Source of the DNA: Cedecea neteri
Lineage (GTDB): Bacteria; Pseudomonadota; Gammaproteobacteria; Enterobacterales; Enterobacteriaceae
NCBI RefSeq assembly: GCF_000757825.1
Contig: NZ_CP009451.1
Span: forward strand, 2,108,001 to 2,172,000
DNA: 64,000 nucleotides
Direction: 5' to 3'
Made by a program: the position numbers and the translations under genes. The notes under the pieces are model-generated. The model saw only the letters and a list, made by a program, of their open reading frames with translations. It did not search any database and had not been told where the DNA came from. Below, piece by piece: positions 41,561-52,960 of this stretch (the stretch's first letter is position 1; the number at the start of each line of letters is the position of its first letter).

Positions 41561-42565
41561 TTAGCGTGAGCTATTTGCTGGCGTCTTCATGTAGCGGAAG
41601 AAGTCGCTGTCCGGGCTCAGAACCATGATGTCCTGGTTAGACTGGAAGCTAGCTTCATAAGCACGCAGGCTACGAATAAAGGCATAGAAGTCTGGATCCT
41701 GGCTAAACGCATCAGCAAACAGTTTCGCGGCTTCTGCATCGCCTTCACCACGAGTCATACGGCCCTGGCGCTCAGCTTCTGCCAGCGTACGGGTGACTTC
41801 GTAGTCAGCGGTAGCGCGCAGCTTCTCAGCCTCTTCCTGACCCTGTGAACGGTGGCGACGAGCAACCGCTTCACGCTCGGCGCGCATACGGTTGTAGATA
41901 GCCTCGGACACTTCGGTCGGCAGGTTGATCTGCTTGATACGCACATCGACGACTTCAATACCCAGCGCGGCCATACTGTTCGGGTTAACCACCGGCACTT
42001 TGCCGTTGGTCTCTTCGGTAATACGCGCCGCTGCGGAAGCGATAGCATCATCCGCCGCCGGTGTAGCAACTTCATCATCCGTGCCCGCAGAACCGGAGTT
42101 CAGAGCATCGCGCACGTCCAGCGTCAGGCGACCACGGGAATCGGTCACGATGTCTTTCACATCCAGGCGACCAATTTCAGAACGCAGACGGTCACTGAAC
42201 TTACGTTTCAACAGCACTTCAGCCTGAGAAACGTCGCCACCGCCGGTGGCCAGGTAGTAACGGCTAAAGTCGCTAATGCGCCACTTGATGTAGGAGTCAA
42301 CGATCAGGTCTTTCTTCTCTTTGGTCACAAAGCGATCGGCCTGGTTGTCCATCGTCTGGATACGCGCATCCAGCGTTTTCACGGTTTCAATGAACGGGAT
42401 CTTGAAGTGCAGACCCGGCTCATACACTACCGGTTTATTTTCGTCATCACGCAGGACTTTACCGAAGCGTAATGTAATGCCGCGCTCGCCCTCATGCACC
42501 ACGAACAGCGAGGTGTAAATCACGACCAGCACGATGATAATTACTGCAATAAAAGACTTACGCAT
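41561..42565 (-). CDS. hflC: HflC, FtsH-protease modulator
   Basis: SPFH/band-7 protein that with HflK forms a large cage around the FtsH protease in the inner membrane and modulates its proteolysis. The 334 residues equal E. coli HflC. One N-terminal membrane helix (residues 4-22), the SPFH domain (20-230) and a long helical part with RAEREAVARRHRSQGQEEAE are visible. It follows hflK by 2 bp. Confidence 0.97.
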   Translation of the reverse strand: MRKSFIAVIIIVLVVIYTSLFVVHEGERGITLRFGKVLRDDENKPVVYEPGLHFKIPFIETVKTLDARIQTMDNQADRFVTKEKKDLIVDSYIKWRISDFSRYYLATGGGDVSQAEVLLKRKFSDRLRSEIGRLDVKDIVTDSRGRLTLDVRDALNSGSAGTDDEVATPAADDAIASAAARITEETNGKVPVVNPNSMAALGIEVVDVRIKQINLPTEVSEAIYNRMRAEREAVARRHRSQGQEEAEKLRATADYEVTRTLAEAERQGRMTRGEGDAEAAKLFADAFSQDPDFYAFIRSLRAYEASFQSNQDIMVLSPDSDFFRYMKTPANSSR

Positions 42566-42567
42566 CG

Positions 42568-43827
42568 TTATTCACTCCCTACGCGCTGGGTATCGTTGCG
42601 CTGTGCGTTAGCACGACGCTGATCCATGATATCGCCGCTCGAGGAGGACGAAGAGGTGCTGGCACTGCTGCCTGAGCTGGACGCTGGCGGCAGGCGCAGC
42701 AGGTTGCTCGCTGCGCTGTTATCGCCCTTTGCGGCCGGCTGCTGAGCGCCGCCCTTCAACATCTGATCCAGCGGCAGCACCATCAGGTTGCCACCTTTGT
42801 CATTAACCAGCACTTTACGGGTGTGGCTAAGGACTTTTTCCATGGTCTCGATATACAGACGCTCGCGGGTGATTTCCGGTGCGGCTTTATATTCCGGCAA
42901 CAGTCGGGCAAAGCGAGAAACTTCACCTTCAGCTTCCAGAACGGTCTGCACTTTATAAGCACGAGCCTCTTCCAGAATACGCTGAGCCTGGCCGTTAGCA
43001 CGCGGCTGGACTTCGTTGGTGTATGCCTCAGCCTCACGGATGTACTGCTGTTCGTTTTCACGAGCAGAGATAGCATCATCAAATGCGGCCTTCACCTCTT
43101 CCGGCGGACGCGCCGTCTGGAAGTTGACGTCCAGCAGAGTGATCCCCATGTTGTAAGGCTTGATGGTTTCTTCAAGCTCACGCTGGGTATCGCTACGAAT
43201 CACGGTACGACCCTCGGTGAGGATCTTATCCATGGTGTACTTGCCGATAACGCCACGCAGCGCGCTGTCGGTGGCCTGACGCAGGCTGTCATCCGCGCTG
43301 GTCACGCTAAACAGGTAGCGCTGTGGATCGGTAATGCGGTACTGCACGTTCATCTCAACGCGCACCACGTTTTCATCAGAGGTCAGCATCACGCCGGACG
43401 CTGCCAGTTCACGTACCGATTCAACGTTCACCGCCTGAACGCTGTCGATAAAGGTCGGCTTCCAGTTCAGGCCTGGCTCAACCAGGTGGCTGAATTTACC
43501 AAAGCGGGTCACAACACCGCGTTCGGCTTCTTTAATGGTATAGAACCCGGTCGCTGCCCAGATAATGACCGCCGCAGCGGCAACGATACCGACCACGCGA
43601 CCACCAATAGGATTACCCGGTCCCTGCGATGCGTTACCACCGCCGCTACCGCCACTTTTCCGTCCGCCAAGGCCGCCGAGCTTTTTGCTCAGCTTGCGGA
43701 AGATATCATCCAGATCAGGTGGACCCTGATCGCGCCCTCCTTTGTTACCCCCAGAGTCGCCGCCAGGCTTGCTGCTTCCCCACGGGTCGCGGTCCTGTCC
43801 GTTATTACCGGGCTGATTCCACGCCAT
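42568..43827 (-). CDS. hflK: HflK, FtsH-protease modulator
   Basis: Partner of HflC in the FtsH-HflKC complex. The 419 residues equal E. coli HflK. A Gly-rich cytoplasmic N-terminus (WNQPGNNGQDRDPWGSS), one membrane helix at about 79-98, the SPFH domain, a helical segment and a low-complexity Ser-rich C-terminus (SSSGSSASTSSSSSSG) are visible. It lies 84 bp after hflX and is translationally close to hflC. Confidence 0.97.
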   Translation of the reverse strand: MAWNQPGNNGQDRDPWGSSKPGGDSGGNKGGRDQGPPDLDDIFRKLSKKLGGLGGRKSGGSGGGNASQGPGNPIGGRVVGIVAAAAVIIWAATGFYTIKEAERGVVTRFGKFSHLVEPGLNWKPTFIDSVQAVNVESVRELAASGVMLTSDENVVRVEMNVQYRITDPQRYLFSVTSADDSLRQATDSALRGVIGKYTMDKILTEGRTVIRSDTQRELEETIKPYNMGITLLDVNFQTARPPEEVKAAFDDAISARENEQQYIREAEAYTNEVQPRANGQAQRILEEARAYKVQTVLEAEGEVSRFARLLPEYKAAPEITRERLYIETMEKVLSHTRKVLVNDKGGNLMVLPLDQMLKGGAQQPAAKGDNSAASNLLRLPPASSSGSSASTSSSSSSGDIMDQRRANAQRNDTQRVGSE

Positions 43828-43911
43828 GTTTATGCTCCATATTTGTTGTGCGGTGATATCCCCCTAGGGGGAAATAGTCTTCAGGACATTTATGAGCCGA
43901 CTTGATTGCGT

Positions 43912-45192
43912 CTAAACGATGTAATCCGCGAGTGCCGGTTCTTGTTTACAAAGGCGACGCCAGTCCACGATAGGCATACGGACTTCTAATCCCACGCAGC
44001 CGTCTTCCTCTGTCCACTCTTTTTCTATTGCCTGAAGCTGATAAAAACGGCTCCGTAAACGCCCTGCCTGAGGGGGTAAACGCAGCGTATGCTGCGCAAT
44101 TTCACCAGACAAACGTTCTGTCAGAGCCTGGAAAAGCAGTGGCACACCGGCACCGGTCTGGGCGGAAAGCCAGACGCGGATCGGCACATTCTCGTCGTTT
44201 CTGTCGATACGCGGTTCAAACTCATCCAGCGCATCGATTTTATTCATGACCAACAGAGTTGGGATTTCATCCGCCTCAATCTCTTCCAGTACGGTATCGA
44301 CTGCTGCAATGTTTTCCTGTATCCGGAAGTCGGCCGCGTCAATCACGTGTAGCAACAGCGTGGCCTGACGAGTCTCCTGCAAAGTGGCTTTAAACGCTGC
44401 TACCAAATCATGCGGCAGGTGGCGAATAAAACCGACAGTATCTGCCAGCACGGTTTCGCCCACGTCGGCGACGTCAATACGGCGCAGTGTAGGATCGAGT
44501 GTGGCAAATAGCTGATCCGCGGCATAAACATCGGCCGCGGTAATTCTGTTAAATAGCGTGGATTTACCGGCGTTGGTGTAGCCCACCAATGAAATCGTCG
44601 GCACATCTGCTTTATTACGTGAACGACGTCCCTGCTCGCGCTGTTTCTCTACGCGCGCTAAGCGCGAGAGAATCAGCATAATACGGTTGCGTAACAGGCG
44701 ACGGTCCGTCTCGAGTTGGGTTTCACCCGGGCCACGTAAACCAATCCCGCCTTTCTGGCGCTCAAGGTGGGTCCAGCCGCGCACGAGGCGAGTAGCCAGA
44801 TGGCGGAGCTGGGCCAGCTCAACCTGCAATTTACCTTCATGGGTACGTGCACGTTGGGCAAAAATATCTAAAATTAACCCGGTGCGATCGATAACACGGC
44901 ACTCGCACAGAGCTTCCAGGTTACGTTCCTGGGCGGGGGATAACGCATGATCAAACAGCACAACCGACGCACCAGTGGCTTTAACAGCCTCGGCAATCTC
45001 AACGGCTTTGCCTTCACCAACGAAATACTTTGGGTGCGGGGATTTGCGGCTACCGGTTACCACCTGTAGTGCTTCGACACCGGCTGAAGAGACCAGGGAT
45101 TCAAACTCCGCGAGGTCCTCCATGTCTTTGTCTTGCGAAAAATAGATGTGAACCAGCACCGCCTGCTCACCGGCATCATAACGGTCAAACAA
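43912..45192 (-). CDS. hflX: HflX, ribosome-splitting GTPase
   Basis: GTPase that splits stalled 70S ribosomes, notably under heat stress. The 426 residues equal E. coli HflX. An N-terminal HflX domain with [13 protein letters not shown], then the G domain: G1 GYTNAGKST at about residue 204, G3 DTVGF, G4 NKID. It lies 75 bp after hfq, with a hairpin terminator/attenuator between. Confidence 0.97.
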   Translation of the reverse strand: MFDRYDAGEQAVLVHIYFSQDKDMEDLAEFESLVSSAGVEALQVVTGSRKSPHPKYFVGEGKAVEIAEAVKATGASVVLFDHALSPAQERNLEALCECRVIDRTGLILDIFAQRARTHEGKLQVELAQLRHLATRLVRGWTHLERQKGGIGLRGPGETQLETDRRLLRNRIMLILSRLARVEKQREQGRRSRNKADVPTISLVGYTNAGKSTLFNRITAADVYAADQLFATLDPTLRRIDVADVGETVLADTVGFIRHLPHDLVAAFKATLQETRQATLLLHVIDAADFRIQENIAAVDTVLEEIEADEIPTLLVMNKIDALDEFEPRIDRNDENVPIRVWLSAQTGAGVPLLFQALTERLSGEIAQHTLRLPPQAGRLRSRFYQLQAIEKEWTEEDGCVGLEVRMPIVDWRRLCKQEPALADYIV

Positions 45193-45206
45193 GCGTATAA
45201 CCTCTC

Positions 45207-45244
45207 AAAAAGACCAGCGGGGAACGCAGCTGAACTGGTCCCCC
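45207..45244 (-). terminator. Hairpin with T run between hfq and hflX
   Basis: On the minus strand GACCAG and CTGGTC (45235-45240 and 45212-45217) pair around a 17-base loop that can fold further, followed by TTTTTGAG. E. coli has a similar hfq terminator; partial read-through would feed hflX. Confidence 0.7.
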
Positions 45245-45267
45245 GACCGGGAAAACAGCAAGCGACC

Positions 45268-45591
<324 letters not shown>

Positions 45592-45680
45592 TTATATGTT
45601 TGTTGTTTGTCACTCAAGAGCGATTAGCTCTGAAAAACTGCGTAAAAATTTGCGCACGCTGACGTTTCAATTGTACACAT

Positions 45681-46625
45681 TCACCCATGCTTAGCACTAA
45701 CAACCTGTAGCACTTCGCTGTATGCCTGTTCCGGTTTTTCACTGTCTAACCAGTGAACCCCTTCCCAGCCACGCAGCCAGGTCATCTGGCGCTTAGCCAA
45801 CTGACGCGTCGCGCAAATACCTCGATAAACCATCTCATCGTATGAAGTTTCACCGGCCAAATAAGACCACATCTGGCGGTAACCCACGCAACGGATGGAA
45901 GGCATCTCCGTATGCAAATCTCCGCGAGCAAAAAGCGCCCGCACTTCTGCTTCAAAACCTGAAGCCAACATCTGATGAAAACGCTGCTCAATTCGCTGAT
46001 GGAGCAGTTCACGGCTCGCCGGGGCGATGGCGAACTGATGCACCTGATACGGCAGAGCTTCTCCTGACGTTTGCGTCAGTTCCGTTAAAGTTTTACCCGA
46101 AATGAAAAAAACTTCCAGTGCCCGGGAAAGCCTTTGCGGATCATTTGGATGAATCCGGGCAGCGGCAACGGGATCAATCTGTTCCAGTTGACGATGCAAC
46201 GCATCCCATCCTTGCTCTGCCGCCTGTTGCTCTATCTTTGCCCTGACTTCCGGGTCCGCCGACGGGAGCGGCGAAAGCCCCTCTAACAGCGCTTTAAAAT
46301 AGAGCATTGTGCCGCCGACCAGCAGCGGAATACGCCCGGCGGCGGTAATTTCAGCCATCTCGGCCAGCGCGTCGCGACGAAAATCTGCCGCAGAGTACGC
46401 CTGAGCCGGGTCAAGCAGGTCCAGCAGCCTGTGCGGCGCCAGGGCTTGCTCTTGTTCCGTTGGCTTAGCGGTACCTACATCCATCCCTCGATAGATGAGG
46501 GCCGAATCCACGCTTATCAACTCTACCGGCAAAGTTTTACGCAAATTAATGGCAAGTGCCGTCTTACCTGAGGCCGTGGGCCCCATTAAAAAAATTGCCT
46601 GTGGCTGTTTTTTATCTTCAGTCAT
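45681..46625 (-). CDS. miaA: tRNA dimethylallyltransferase MiaA
   Basis: Adds a dimethylallyl group to A37 of tRNAs reading codons that start with U. The 314 residues (E. coli 316) have the P-loop GPTASGKT at 15-22, and the [19 protein letters not shown] and [19 protein letters not shown] segments. Its start overlaps the mutL stop by 8 bp, so the two are translationally linked; hfq follows after about 100 bp. Confidence 0.97.
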   Translation of the reverse strand: MTEDKKQPQAIFLMGPTASGKTALAINLRKTLPVELISVDSALIYRGMDVGTAKPTEQEQALAPHRLLDLLDPAQAYSAADFRRDALAEMAEITAAGRIPLLVGGTMLYFKALLEGLSPLPSADPEVRAKIEQQAAEQGWDALHRQLEQIDPVAAARIHPNDPQRLSRALEVFFISGKTLTELTQTSGEALPYQVHQFAIAPASRELLHQRIEQRFHQMLASGFEAEVRALFARGDLHTEMPSIRCVGYRQMWSYLAGETSYDEMVYRGICATRQLAKRQMTWLRGWEGVHWLDSEKPEQAYSEVLQVVSAKHG

Positions 46626-48495
46626 CTTTCAGGGCGTTCATCGCCATTTGTAAATCAACAGGTTGCAGCAAACCGCCGGGCGGAGATTTCACCAGCTGCG
46701 GGCAGAGACGTTCAACGTCCGCCAGCAGCGCAATCGCCTGAGACTGGCTCCAGTGTTCATGATCGCTCGCCAAATGGCGGGCAATCCACAGAGTCAGCTG
46801 GCCCGGGGAGACATCTGCCTGTTGCGCCAGGTATCCTGGCAGTTCGTGAATCAAGATTTGTAAATTTTGTTTGCGTAAAGGTAAAGGTACCGTGCGAATT
46901 GTTATCTGCCGTGCATCGGTATCAAATTCAATACCCATTTCTTTCAAAAGCGACTGATATTTAACCAATACATCGTGTTCTTCGCGACTGACTTTCAGAC
47001 GAAGCGGGATCAACAGCGGCTGAGCCCTAAGCCCTTCACTGCCCGGTGCCAGTTGAGCCTGTTTTAGCCACCGCTCGGCCACCACCAGCGAAAGCAGAGA
47101 AAGTTTGCCCTGCCGCTCAAGCAAGGCCTTATCCGGCGGCAAAACCGTTAATACCCGGCCAAAACTTTGCGAGTGGCCTTCAAGCGCTGGCGGCTCTTCA
47201 GCCCGGGCTGCAGGTGCAGGTTCTACTTCTGGAGTATCCAACAGCTGGCGATACAGCGCGCCTTGCTGCTTCTGGTAGCCCGGAGCGGCATGAGGCCAAA
47301 GCGGCGTTCCTCCCGTCTCACCGGCGCGGCCGCCGCCAGAAGGCGATGGCGAAGCCTGGCGCGGCGGCGCTTCACGTGGCTCACGCGGGGCGGCTGGCGT
47401 TGCAAACTGGTTACGCCCGGCAGCGACACGATTTTCCGGCTGCCAGCGTTCAGCTGGCGTATCCGCCGTTTCCTCCAGCGCCAGCGCATTCTCACCCTGC
47501 TGTTGAAGCACGCTGATCACGCCCTGGTAGATAAAGTCATGCACCAGACGCGACTGGTGGAAGCGAACCTCGTGCTTGGCCGGATGAACGTTAACGTCCA
47601 CCTGATGCGGATCAATCTCCAGGTACAGCACAAACGCAGGTTGCTGATCCACGCCCAGTTTGTCTTCACAGGCCTGGCGGATGGCATGGTTAATTAAGCG
47701 GTCGCGCATCATGCGTCCGTTAACGTAACAATACTGGATCTCAGCTAATGCAGAAGTGGTTGCTGTTGGCTCAGCGACCCAGCCGCGCAGCGTTAAATCG
47801 CCGTGCTGCCACTCAATCGCCAACGCCTGCTCAAGAAACGGTGTGCCGCAAATAGCGCCAAGCCGACGCTCACGCTGGCCACCCTCCGGCACCGCACGGT
47901 ATTGGCGAATCATTTTACCGTTATGGTTGAGCGTAATAGAAACGTCGAAGCGCGCCAGCGCGATACGGCGCACCACTTCATCAATATGGTTGAATTCGGT
48001 TTTTTCGGTGCGCATAAACTTACGGCGCGCAGGCGTGTTGTAAAACAGGTCGAGGACTTCAAGCGTTGTCCCGACCGGATGCGCGGCTGGTTTGACCGTC
48101 ACATCCTGGTCGCGCCCTTCGGCATAGGCCTGCCAGGCTTCGTTTTGTTCCGCCGTACGCGACGTCAGAGTCAGACGGGAAACTGAGCTGATACTTGCCA
48201 ACGCTTCACCGCGGAAGCCGAGGCTGATAATGGCCTCAAGGTCATCCAGCGAGGCGATTTTACTGGTGGCATGGCGAGCCAGCGCCAGCGCCAGCTCCTC
48301 CTGTTTAATACCGCAGCCGTTATCGCGAATACGGATAAGCTTTGCGCCACCGCGCTCGATATCAATATCAATCCGCGTGGCGCCGGCATCAAGGCTGTTC
48401 TCAACCAGCTCCTTCACTACCGACGCAGGACGCTCTACAACCTCGCCAGCGGCGATCTGGTTCGCAAGCTGCGGCGGCAGAACCTGAATCGGCAT
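46618..48495 (-). CDS. mutL: DNA mismatch-repair protein MutL
   Basis: GHKL ATPase that links MutS recognition to MutH nicking in methyl-directed repair. The 625 residues (E. coli 615) begin with [43 protein letters not shown] motif I, then DNGCGI and [10 protein letters not shown]; the C-terminal dimerisation domain starts near 430. The Pro/Ala-rich linker (about 340-425) differs most from E. coli and accounts for the extra length. No metal-binding endonuclease motif is expected because this lineage uses MutH. Confidence 0.97.
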   Translation of the reverse strand: MPIQVLPPQLANQIAAGEVVERPASVVKELVENSLDAGATRIDIDIERGGAKLIRIRDNGCGIKQEELALALARHATSKIASLDDLEAIISLGFRGEALASISSVSRLTLTSRTAEQNEAWQAYAEGRDQDVTVKPAAHPVGTTLEVLDLFYNTPARRKFMRTEKTEFNHIDEVVRRIALARFDVSITLNHNGKMIRQYRAVPEGGQRERRLGAICGTPFLEQALAIEWQHGDLTLRGWVAEPTATTSALAEIQYCYVNGRMMRDRLINHAIRQACEDKLGVDQQPAFVLYLEIDPHQVDVNVHPAKHEVRFHQSRLVHDFIYQGVISVLQQQGENALALEETADTPAERWQPENRVAAGRNQFATPAAPREPREAPPRQASPSPSGGGRAGETGGTPLWPHAAPGYQKQQGALYRQLLDTPEVEPAPAARAEEPPALEGHSQSFGRVLTVLPPDKALLERQGKLSLLSLVVAERWLKQAQLAPGSEGLRAQPLLIPLRLKVSREEHDVLVKYQSLLKEMGIEFDTDARQITIRTVPLPLRKQNLQILIHELPGYLAQQADVSPGQLTLWIARHLASDHEHWSQSQAIALLADVERLCPQLVKSPPGGLLQPVDLQMAMNALKDD

Positions 48496-48504
48496 GTTAT
48501 CTCC

Positions 48505-49830
48505 TTAGTTAGTGGCTGCGACCTGCTGAGGCGACCCCTGCAGGGTGCGGGCAGTTTGCTCATTCGATGGCGCAGACTGCAGCGGATGCTCACGGAAGTA
48601 GTTGCGCAGCCCCTCATAAATAGCCTGCGCTATTTGCTGCTGGTAATTGTCGCTGCCCAAAAGGCGCTCTTCGGAACTGTTACTGATAAAGCCCGTTTCA
48701 ACCAACAGCGAAGGGATATCTGGCGAACGCAATACGCCGAGGCTCGCGTGCTCAGGGCGGCGTTTATGCAGAGAGCCTACCCGCTGAAGCTGCGCCAGCA
48801 CTTTGGTCGCCACATCATACCCGACTCGCTGGGAATGGCCGAACTGCAAATCCAGCACCGCCTGACTTAAGTAAGGATCGGCCTGGCTGTTTGCCAGCAC
48901 GTCTCCCGCACCACCCAGTAATTCAGACTGCTTTTCATGCTGCTCAAGCCAGCCCGCCATTTCACTGTTTGCGCGGCGGTTAGAAAGCACCCAAACGGAC
49001 GCCCCGGTAGCATCGCGATTCGGCGCGGCATCCGCATGAATCGATACCAGCAGGTTCGCATTCTGCTTACGCGCCACGTCGGAACGCCCCATTACCGAGA
49101 TAAAATAATCGCCATCGCGGGTCAACACGCCCCGGAACATCGGATCGTCGTTCAGCAAAGCTTTCAGCTTGCGGGCGATAGAGATAGTGACGTTCTTTTC
49201 CTGAGTACCACCGGGGCCAATCGCGCCGGGGTCCTGACCGCCGTGACCGGCATCAATAGCCACCACAACGGTATCTGACGGGCCGCTATTTTTCACGCGA
49301 GCCGCCGGGCGAGTTACTGTATTGGACCCTACCACGCCGGTAACCTGCTGAGGTTTAAAGGGATTGCGAGCCGGATCGGGAGCCTGGACAGGCGCAGCAG
49401 GTTCAACTCGTTTGGCGACAACCGGCGGTGGAGGCGGCGGGGCATCAGCGTTAATCGTAAAGATGACGGTATAATTAGCCCCGTTTTGCTGCTTTACGGC
49501 GCGGGTTTTGCCGGGCTGGGTTAAATCAACGACCAGGCGTAAAGATTGATCGTCTTTTGGCTGCCCGGAGCTGATGCTTTTCACCAGGTTGTTACCGCTA
49601 AACTGCAGCGGCAGCCCGCGAATCACACCGCTTTGCTTAATATCCAGCGCGACGCTTCGCTTGCTGTCCTGCGAAAAGGTGTATTCCGGGTCGCCCATAA
49701 AACTGAAGGTGATACGCGCCTGATTCTCACCGTTAGAAACCTGAATATCCGACAGCGCGGCCGCCCCCGCCTGTGCGCAGCACAGCAGCAGGAATCCGGC
49801 CATCAACCAACCTTTCACGCGATAGATCAT
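48505..49830 (-). CDS. amiB: AmiB, N-acetylmuramoyl-L-alanine amidase
   Basis: Periplasmic zinc amidase that splits septal peptidoglycan so daughter cells separate; EnvC activates it. The 441 residues (E. coli 445) show a signal peptide ([23 protein letters not shown]), an AMIN domain (about 25-125), a Pro-rich linker (PPPPPP), and the Amidase_3 domain with zinc ligands in [23 protein letters not shown] and the catalytic Glu in [10 protein letters not shown]. There is no LysM domain. It sits 13 bp after tsaE. Confidence 0.97.
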   Translation of the reverse strand: MIYRVKGWLMAGFLLLCCAQAGAAALSDIQVSNGENQARITFSFMGDPEYTFSQDSKRSVALDIKQSGVIRGLPLQFSGNNLVKSISSGQPKDDQSLRLVVDLTQPGKTRAVKQQNGANYTVIFTINADAPPPPPPVVAKRVEPAAPVQAPDPARNPFKPQQVTGVVGSNTVTRPAARVKNSGPSDTVVVAIDAGHGGQDPGAIGPGGTQEKNVTISIARKLKALLNDDPMFRGVLTRDGDYFISVMGRSDVARKQNANLLVSIHADAAPNRDATGASVWVLSNRRANSEMAGWLEQHEKQSELLGGAGDVLANSQADPYLSQAVLDLQFGHSQRVGYDVATKVLAQLQRVGSLHKRRPEHASLGVLRSPDIPSLLVETGFISNSSEERLLGSDNYQQQIAQAIYEGLRNYFREHPLQSAPSNEQTARTLQGSPQQVAATN

Positions 49831-49843
49831 CCCGTCATCCTTG

Positions 49844-50305
49844 CTATTTGGCTAACCGCGCCAGTAACGCTTCACCAGATGAGGAAACGGCAGCAATGCG
49901 CGCTTCACGCCCTTGCGCCTCGTAGCTCAGGTGAATTTCGACATCCGGATCGGGGAGCACACCTGTCCCCTGCTGCGGCCATTCCACCAGGCAAATCGCA
50001 TCATTGGTGAAGTAGTCACGGATCCCCATAAACTCAAGCTCTTCCGGGTCTGCCAGGCGATATAAATCAAAGTGATAGACCATCAGGCTATCAAGCTGAT
50101 ACGGCTCGACCAGCGTATATGTTGGGCTTTTAACGTTGCCTTTATGCCCCAGCGCCTGCAAGAAACCGCGGCTAAAGGTGGTTTTACCGGCCCCGAGGTC
50201 GCCATAAAGGTAAATAACCGTCGCGCCTTCACAGGCCAGCGCCAGGCGCTTGCCCAGCTCTAAAGTTGCCGCTTCTTCAGGTAATGCAATAACTCGATTC
50301 ATCAT
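49844..50305 (-). CDS. tsaE: TsaE, ATPase for tRNA t6A modification
   Basis: Works with TsaB, TsaC and TsaD to make threonylcarbamoyladenosine at A37 of ANN-decoding tRNAs. The 153 residues equal E. coli TsaE. The P-loop GDLGAGKTT is at about residues 35-43, and [12 protein letters not shown] and [12 protein letters not shown] are the family signatures. It lies 4 bp after nnr, with amiB following, the standard gamma-proteobacterial order. Confidence 0.97.
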   Translation of the reverse strand: MMNRVIALPEEAATLELGKRLALACEGATVIYLYGDLGAGKTTFSRGFLQALGHKGNVKSPTYTLVEPYQLDSLMVYHFDLYRLADPEELEFMGIRDYFTNDAICLVEWPQQGTGVLPDPDVEIHLSYEAQGREARIAAVSSSGEALLARLAK

Positions 50306-50309
50306 GGCT

Positions 50310-51821
50310 TCAGGTATTCAAATCCGGGTTAACAAACAGGTAAAGCGTTGAAAGCAGGTCGCTCGCCAGCATACCGCGCGTGCCTCGCTGGCGGGCTAAA
50401 ACATCAGCCGCCGCGCCGTGAGCCACGCAGCCTGCACAGGCAGCATCATAAGGGGTAAGCTTCTGTGCCAGCAATGCGGCAATGATCCCCGACAGCACAT
50501 CCCCCATTCCACCGCTTCCCATCCCGGCGTTGCCCACGTCGATAATGCCCAACCGATCGTGGCTGGCGACCAGCGTGCCGGCACCTTTTAAGACCACGGT
50601 TCCGCCATAACGTTTAGCCAAACGCCTTACAGCAAGTAAGCGGTCACTCTCAATTTGTGACACAGCGCAATTAAGCAGCCTTGCCGCTTCGCCAGGATGA
50701 GGCGTAATCACGCGATTCTGACGTTTATCCGGGTTGATTGCCAGAAGGTTAAGCGCGTCCGCGTCCCAAAGCATCGGTTTGCGGCTGTTTTCAACTTTCT
50801 GCAGCGCCTTCTTGCCCCATTCCTGCTGCCCGAGCCCAGGGCCAATCGCCACCACATCCGCCCATTCAAGCGATTCATCAAGCGATTGCGGAGTCAGTTC
50901 GTGAACCATTAGCTCGGGGCAAGCGGTAAGCAACGGGGCAACGTTTTCCGCACGGGTTAATACCCGAACCAGGCCAGCCCCGGCACGCAACGCAGCCTCA
51001 CCGGCCATGCGAATGGCTCCCGCTGTACCGCTGTCGCCGCCAATCAGCACCAGCCGCCCGTTATTCCCTTTATGCGACGTAGGCCGCCTCGGTTTGATCC
51101 AGTCGGCAAGCTGCTGGACATCAAATCGGGAAATGGGCGCTTCCTGCGCATCTAACCAGGACTCAAGCCCTAATGCGGAAAAATGGAGCCTGCCAACAAC
51201 ATCCCGCGCCTTACCCGTTAGCAGCCCCGGCTTGAGAGCGATAAAAGTCACAGTATCCGCCGCCTGAACCACCGCTCCGGGCACGGCACCGGTTTCGGCC
51301 TGCAGCCCGGAAGGAATATCCATTGCCACGACCGACGCAGGATGCTCATTCATCTGCTTGATAAGCTGAGCGATATTTTCGCGCGGGGCGCTGTTTAAGC
51401 CAATGCCCAGCAAGGCATCGACAATTAAATCAACGTCAGCGGGCCAGACTGTATCGGGATCGTGCGGAACGCCGCCTGCATTGAGCCATGCCCCGCGGGC
51501 CTGACCCGCCTCTTCGGGTAAGGGCTTATCACTTTCGACAGCCAGCAACGTCACCTGAAGGCCAGCGGCCTGAGCCAGGCGAGCCACAACATAACCGTCA
51601 CCGCCGTTATTCCCATGCCCGCAGGCGATTAGCCAATGGCGAGCTTGAGGATAACGCGTGCGGGCAATCTGAAATGCGGCTTCACCGGCACGCTGCATCA
51701 GCTCATAAAGCGTGATGCCCAGGCTGTCTGCCGCGTCCCTTTCGGCTTTACGCAGCCAGCCCGCCGGCCAGACCGAATGTGGTATACTTTTGCCGTACTT
51801 TTTCAGGTTATGGTCCGTCAT
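50310..51821 (-). CDS. nnr: Nnr, bifunctional NAD(P)HX epimerase/dehydratase
   Basis: Repairs hydrated, inactive NAD(P)H. The N-terminal YjeF_N epimerase domain (about 1-220) has [16 protein letters not shown] and [14 protein letters not shown]; the C-terminal carbohydrate-kinase-like dehydratase domain (about 225-500) has [19 protein letters not shown] and [13 protein letters not shown], then [15 protein letters not shown]. The 503 residues are slightly shorter than E. coli (515), the difference being at the C-terminal tail. Its start codon overlaps that of the divergent queG. Confidence 0.96.
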   Translation of the reverse strand: MTDHNLKKYGKSIPHSVWPAGWLRKAERDAADSLGITLYELMQRAGEAAFQIARTRYPQARHWLIACGHGNNGGDGYVVARLAQAAGLQVTLLAVESDKPLPEEAGQARGAWLNAGGVPHDPDTVWPADVDLIVDALLGIGLNSAPRENIAQLIKQMNEHPASVVAMDIPSGLQAETGAVPGAVVQAADTVTFIALKPGLLTGKARDVVGRLHFSALGLESWLDAQEAPISRFDVQQLADWIKPRRPTSHKGNNGRLVLIGGDSGTAGAIRMAGEAALRAGAGLVRVLTRAENVAPLLTACPELMVHELTPQSLDESLEWADVVAIGPGLGQQEWGKKALQKVENSRKPMLWDADALNLLAINPDKRQNRVITPHPGEAARLLNCAVSQIESDRLLAVRRLAKRYGGTVVLKGAGTLVASHDRLGIIDVGNAGMGSGGMGDVLSGIIAALLAQKLTPYDAACAGCVAHGAAADVLARQRGTRGMLASDLLSTLYLFVNPDLNT

Positions 51822-52959
51822 GTCACAGCCCCTCGATTACAATCAGTTAGCGCAAAACATTAAACAGTGGGGCAAGGATCTTGGCTTCCAGCAGGTCGGT
51901 ATTACCGATACCGATCTCACCGCCAGCGAGCCACAACTGCAGGACTGGCTCGATAAGCAATATCACGGCGAAATGGACTGGATGGCCCGGCACGGCATGA
52001 TGCGCGCCCGACCACACGAACTGATGCCCGGTACGCTCAGGGTTATTAGCGTTCGCATGAACTACCTTCCGACCAACGCTGCTTTCGCCTCAACGCTGAA
52101 AAATCCGCAGTTGGGTTATGTCAGCCGCTATGCGCTGGGCCGTGATTATCACAAAGTCTTGCGTAACCGCTTAAAAAAGCTGGGGGAAATGATTCAGTCC
52201 CACTGCTCCACGCTGAATTTTAGACCTTTTGTCGACTCAGCGCCGCTTCTTGAGCGCCCGCTGGCGGAAAAAGCCGGGCTCGGCTGGACAGGTAAGCACT
52301 CACTTATCCTCAATCGCGAGGCCGGCTCGTTCTTCTTCCTCGGCGAACTGCTGGTCGATATTCCGCTGCCGATTGACGCTCCCGTAGAAGAGGGCTGCGG
52401 CCGCTGCGTAGCCTGCATGACAATTTGCCCGACTAACGCCATCGTCGAACCTTATACGGTGGACGCGCGGCGCTGTATCTCCTACCTGACGATTGAGCTT
52501 GAAGGCGCAATCCCGGAAGAATTCAGGCCGCTTATTGGCAACCGTATCTACGGCTGCGACGACTGCCAGCTTATCTGCCCGTGGAATCGCTACTCGCAGC
52601 TAAGCGAGGAAGATGATTTTAGCCCGCGCAAGGCGCTTCACTCGCCACCCCTGACCGAGCTGTTCGCCTGGACCGAGCAGCACTTCCTGCGAGTCACCGA
52701 AGGTTCCGCGATTCGCCGTATTGGGCATCTTCGCTGGCTGCGTAATATTGCCGTCGCACTGGGCAATGCCCCCTGGAATGAAGCTAACCTGACCGCACTT
52801 GAGCAGAGAAAAGGTGAGCACCCACTTCTGGACGAGCATATTGAATGGGCGATTGCGCAACAATTAGCCAGACGAAGCGAGCAGGCCGTAGAGGTTCAGT
52901 TGCCGAAGAAACAGCGGCTGGTGAGAGTGATCGAGAAGGGGCTTCCACGCGACGCATGA
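51820..52959 (+). CDS. queG: QueG, epoxyqueuosine reductase
   Basis: Cobalamin- and iron-sulfur-dependent enzyme that makes queuosine in the wobble position of tRNAs for Asn, Asp, His and Tyr. The 379 residues equal E. coli QueG. Two ferredoxin-type [4Fe-4S] motifs are present: CGRCVACMTICP and CDDCQLICPW. The [12 protein letters not shown] start at 51820 fits the family; 36 upstream in-frame codons are antisense to nnr. ATG of queG and ATG of nnr share the tetranucleotide CATG. Confidence 0.97.
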   Translation: MSQPLDYNQLAQNIKQWGKDLGFQQVGITDTDLTASEPQLQDWLDKQYHGEMDWMARHGMMRARPHELMPGTLRVISVRMNYLPTNAAFASTLKNPQLGYVSRYALGRDYHKVLRNRLKKLGEMIQSHCSTLNFRPFVDSAPLLERPLAEKAGLGWTGKHSLILNREAGSFFFLGELLVDIPLPIDAPVEEGCGRCVACMTICPTNAIVEPYTVDARRCISYLTIELEGAIPEEFRPLIGNRIYGCDDCQLICPWNRYSQLSEEDDFSPRKALHSPPLTELFAWTEQHFLRVTEGSAIRRIGHLRWLRNIAVALGNAPWNEANLTALEQRKGEHPLLDEHIEWAIAQQLARRSEQAVEVQLPKKQRLVRVIEKGLPRDA

Positions 52960-52960
52960 T

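Noticed and set aside
42823..43905. 360-codon open frame antisense to hflK
   Set aside because: Covered by hflK, no domain similarity; it arises from codon bias.
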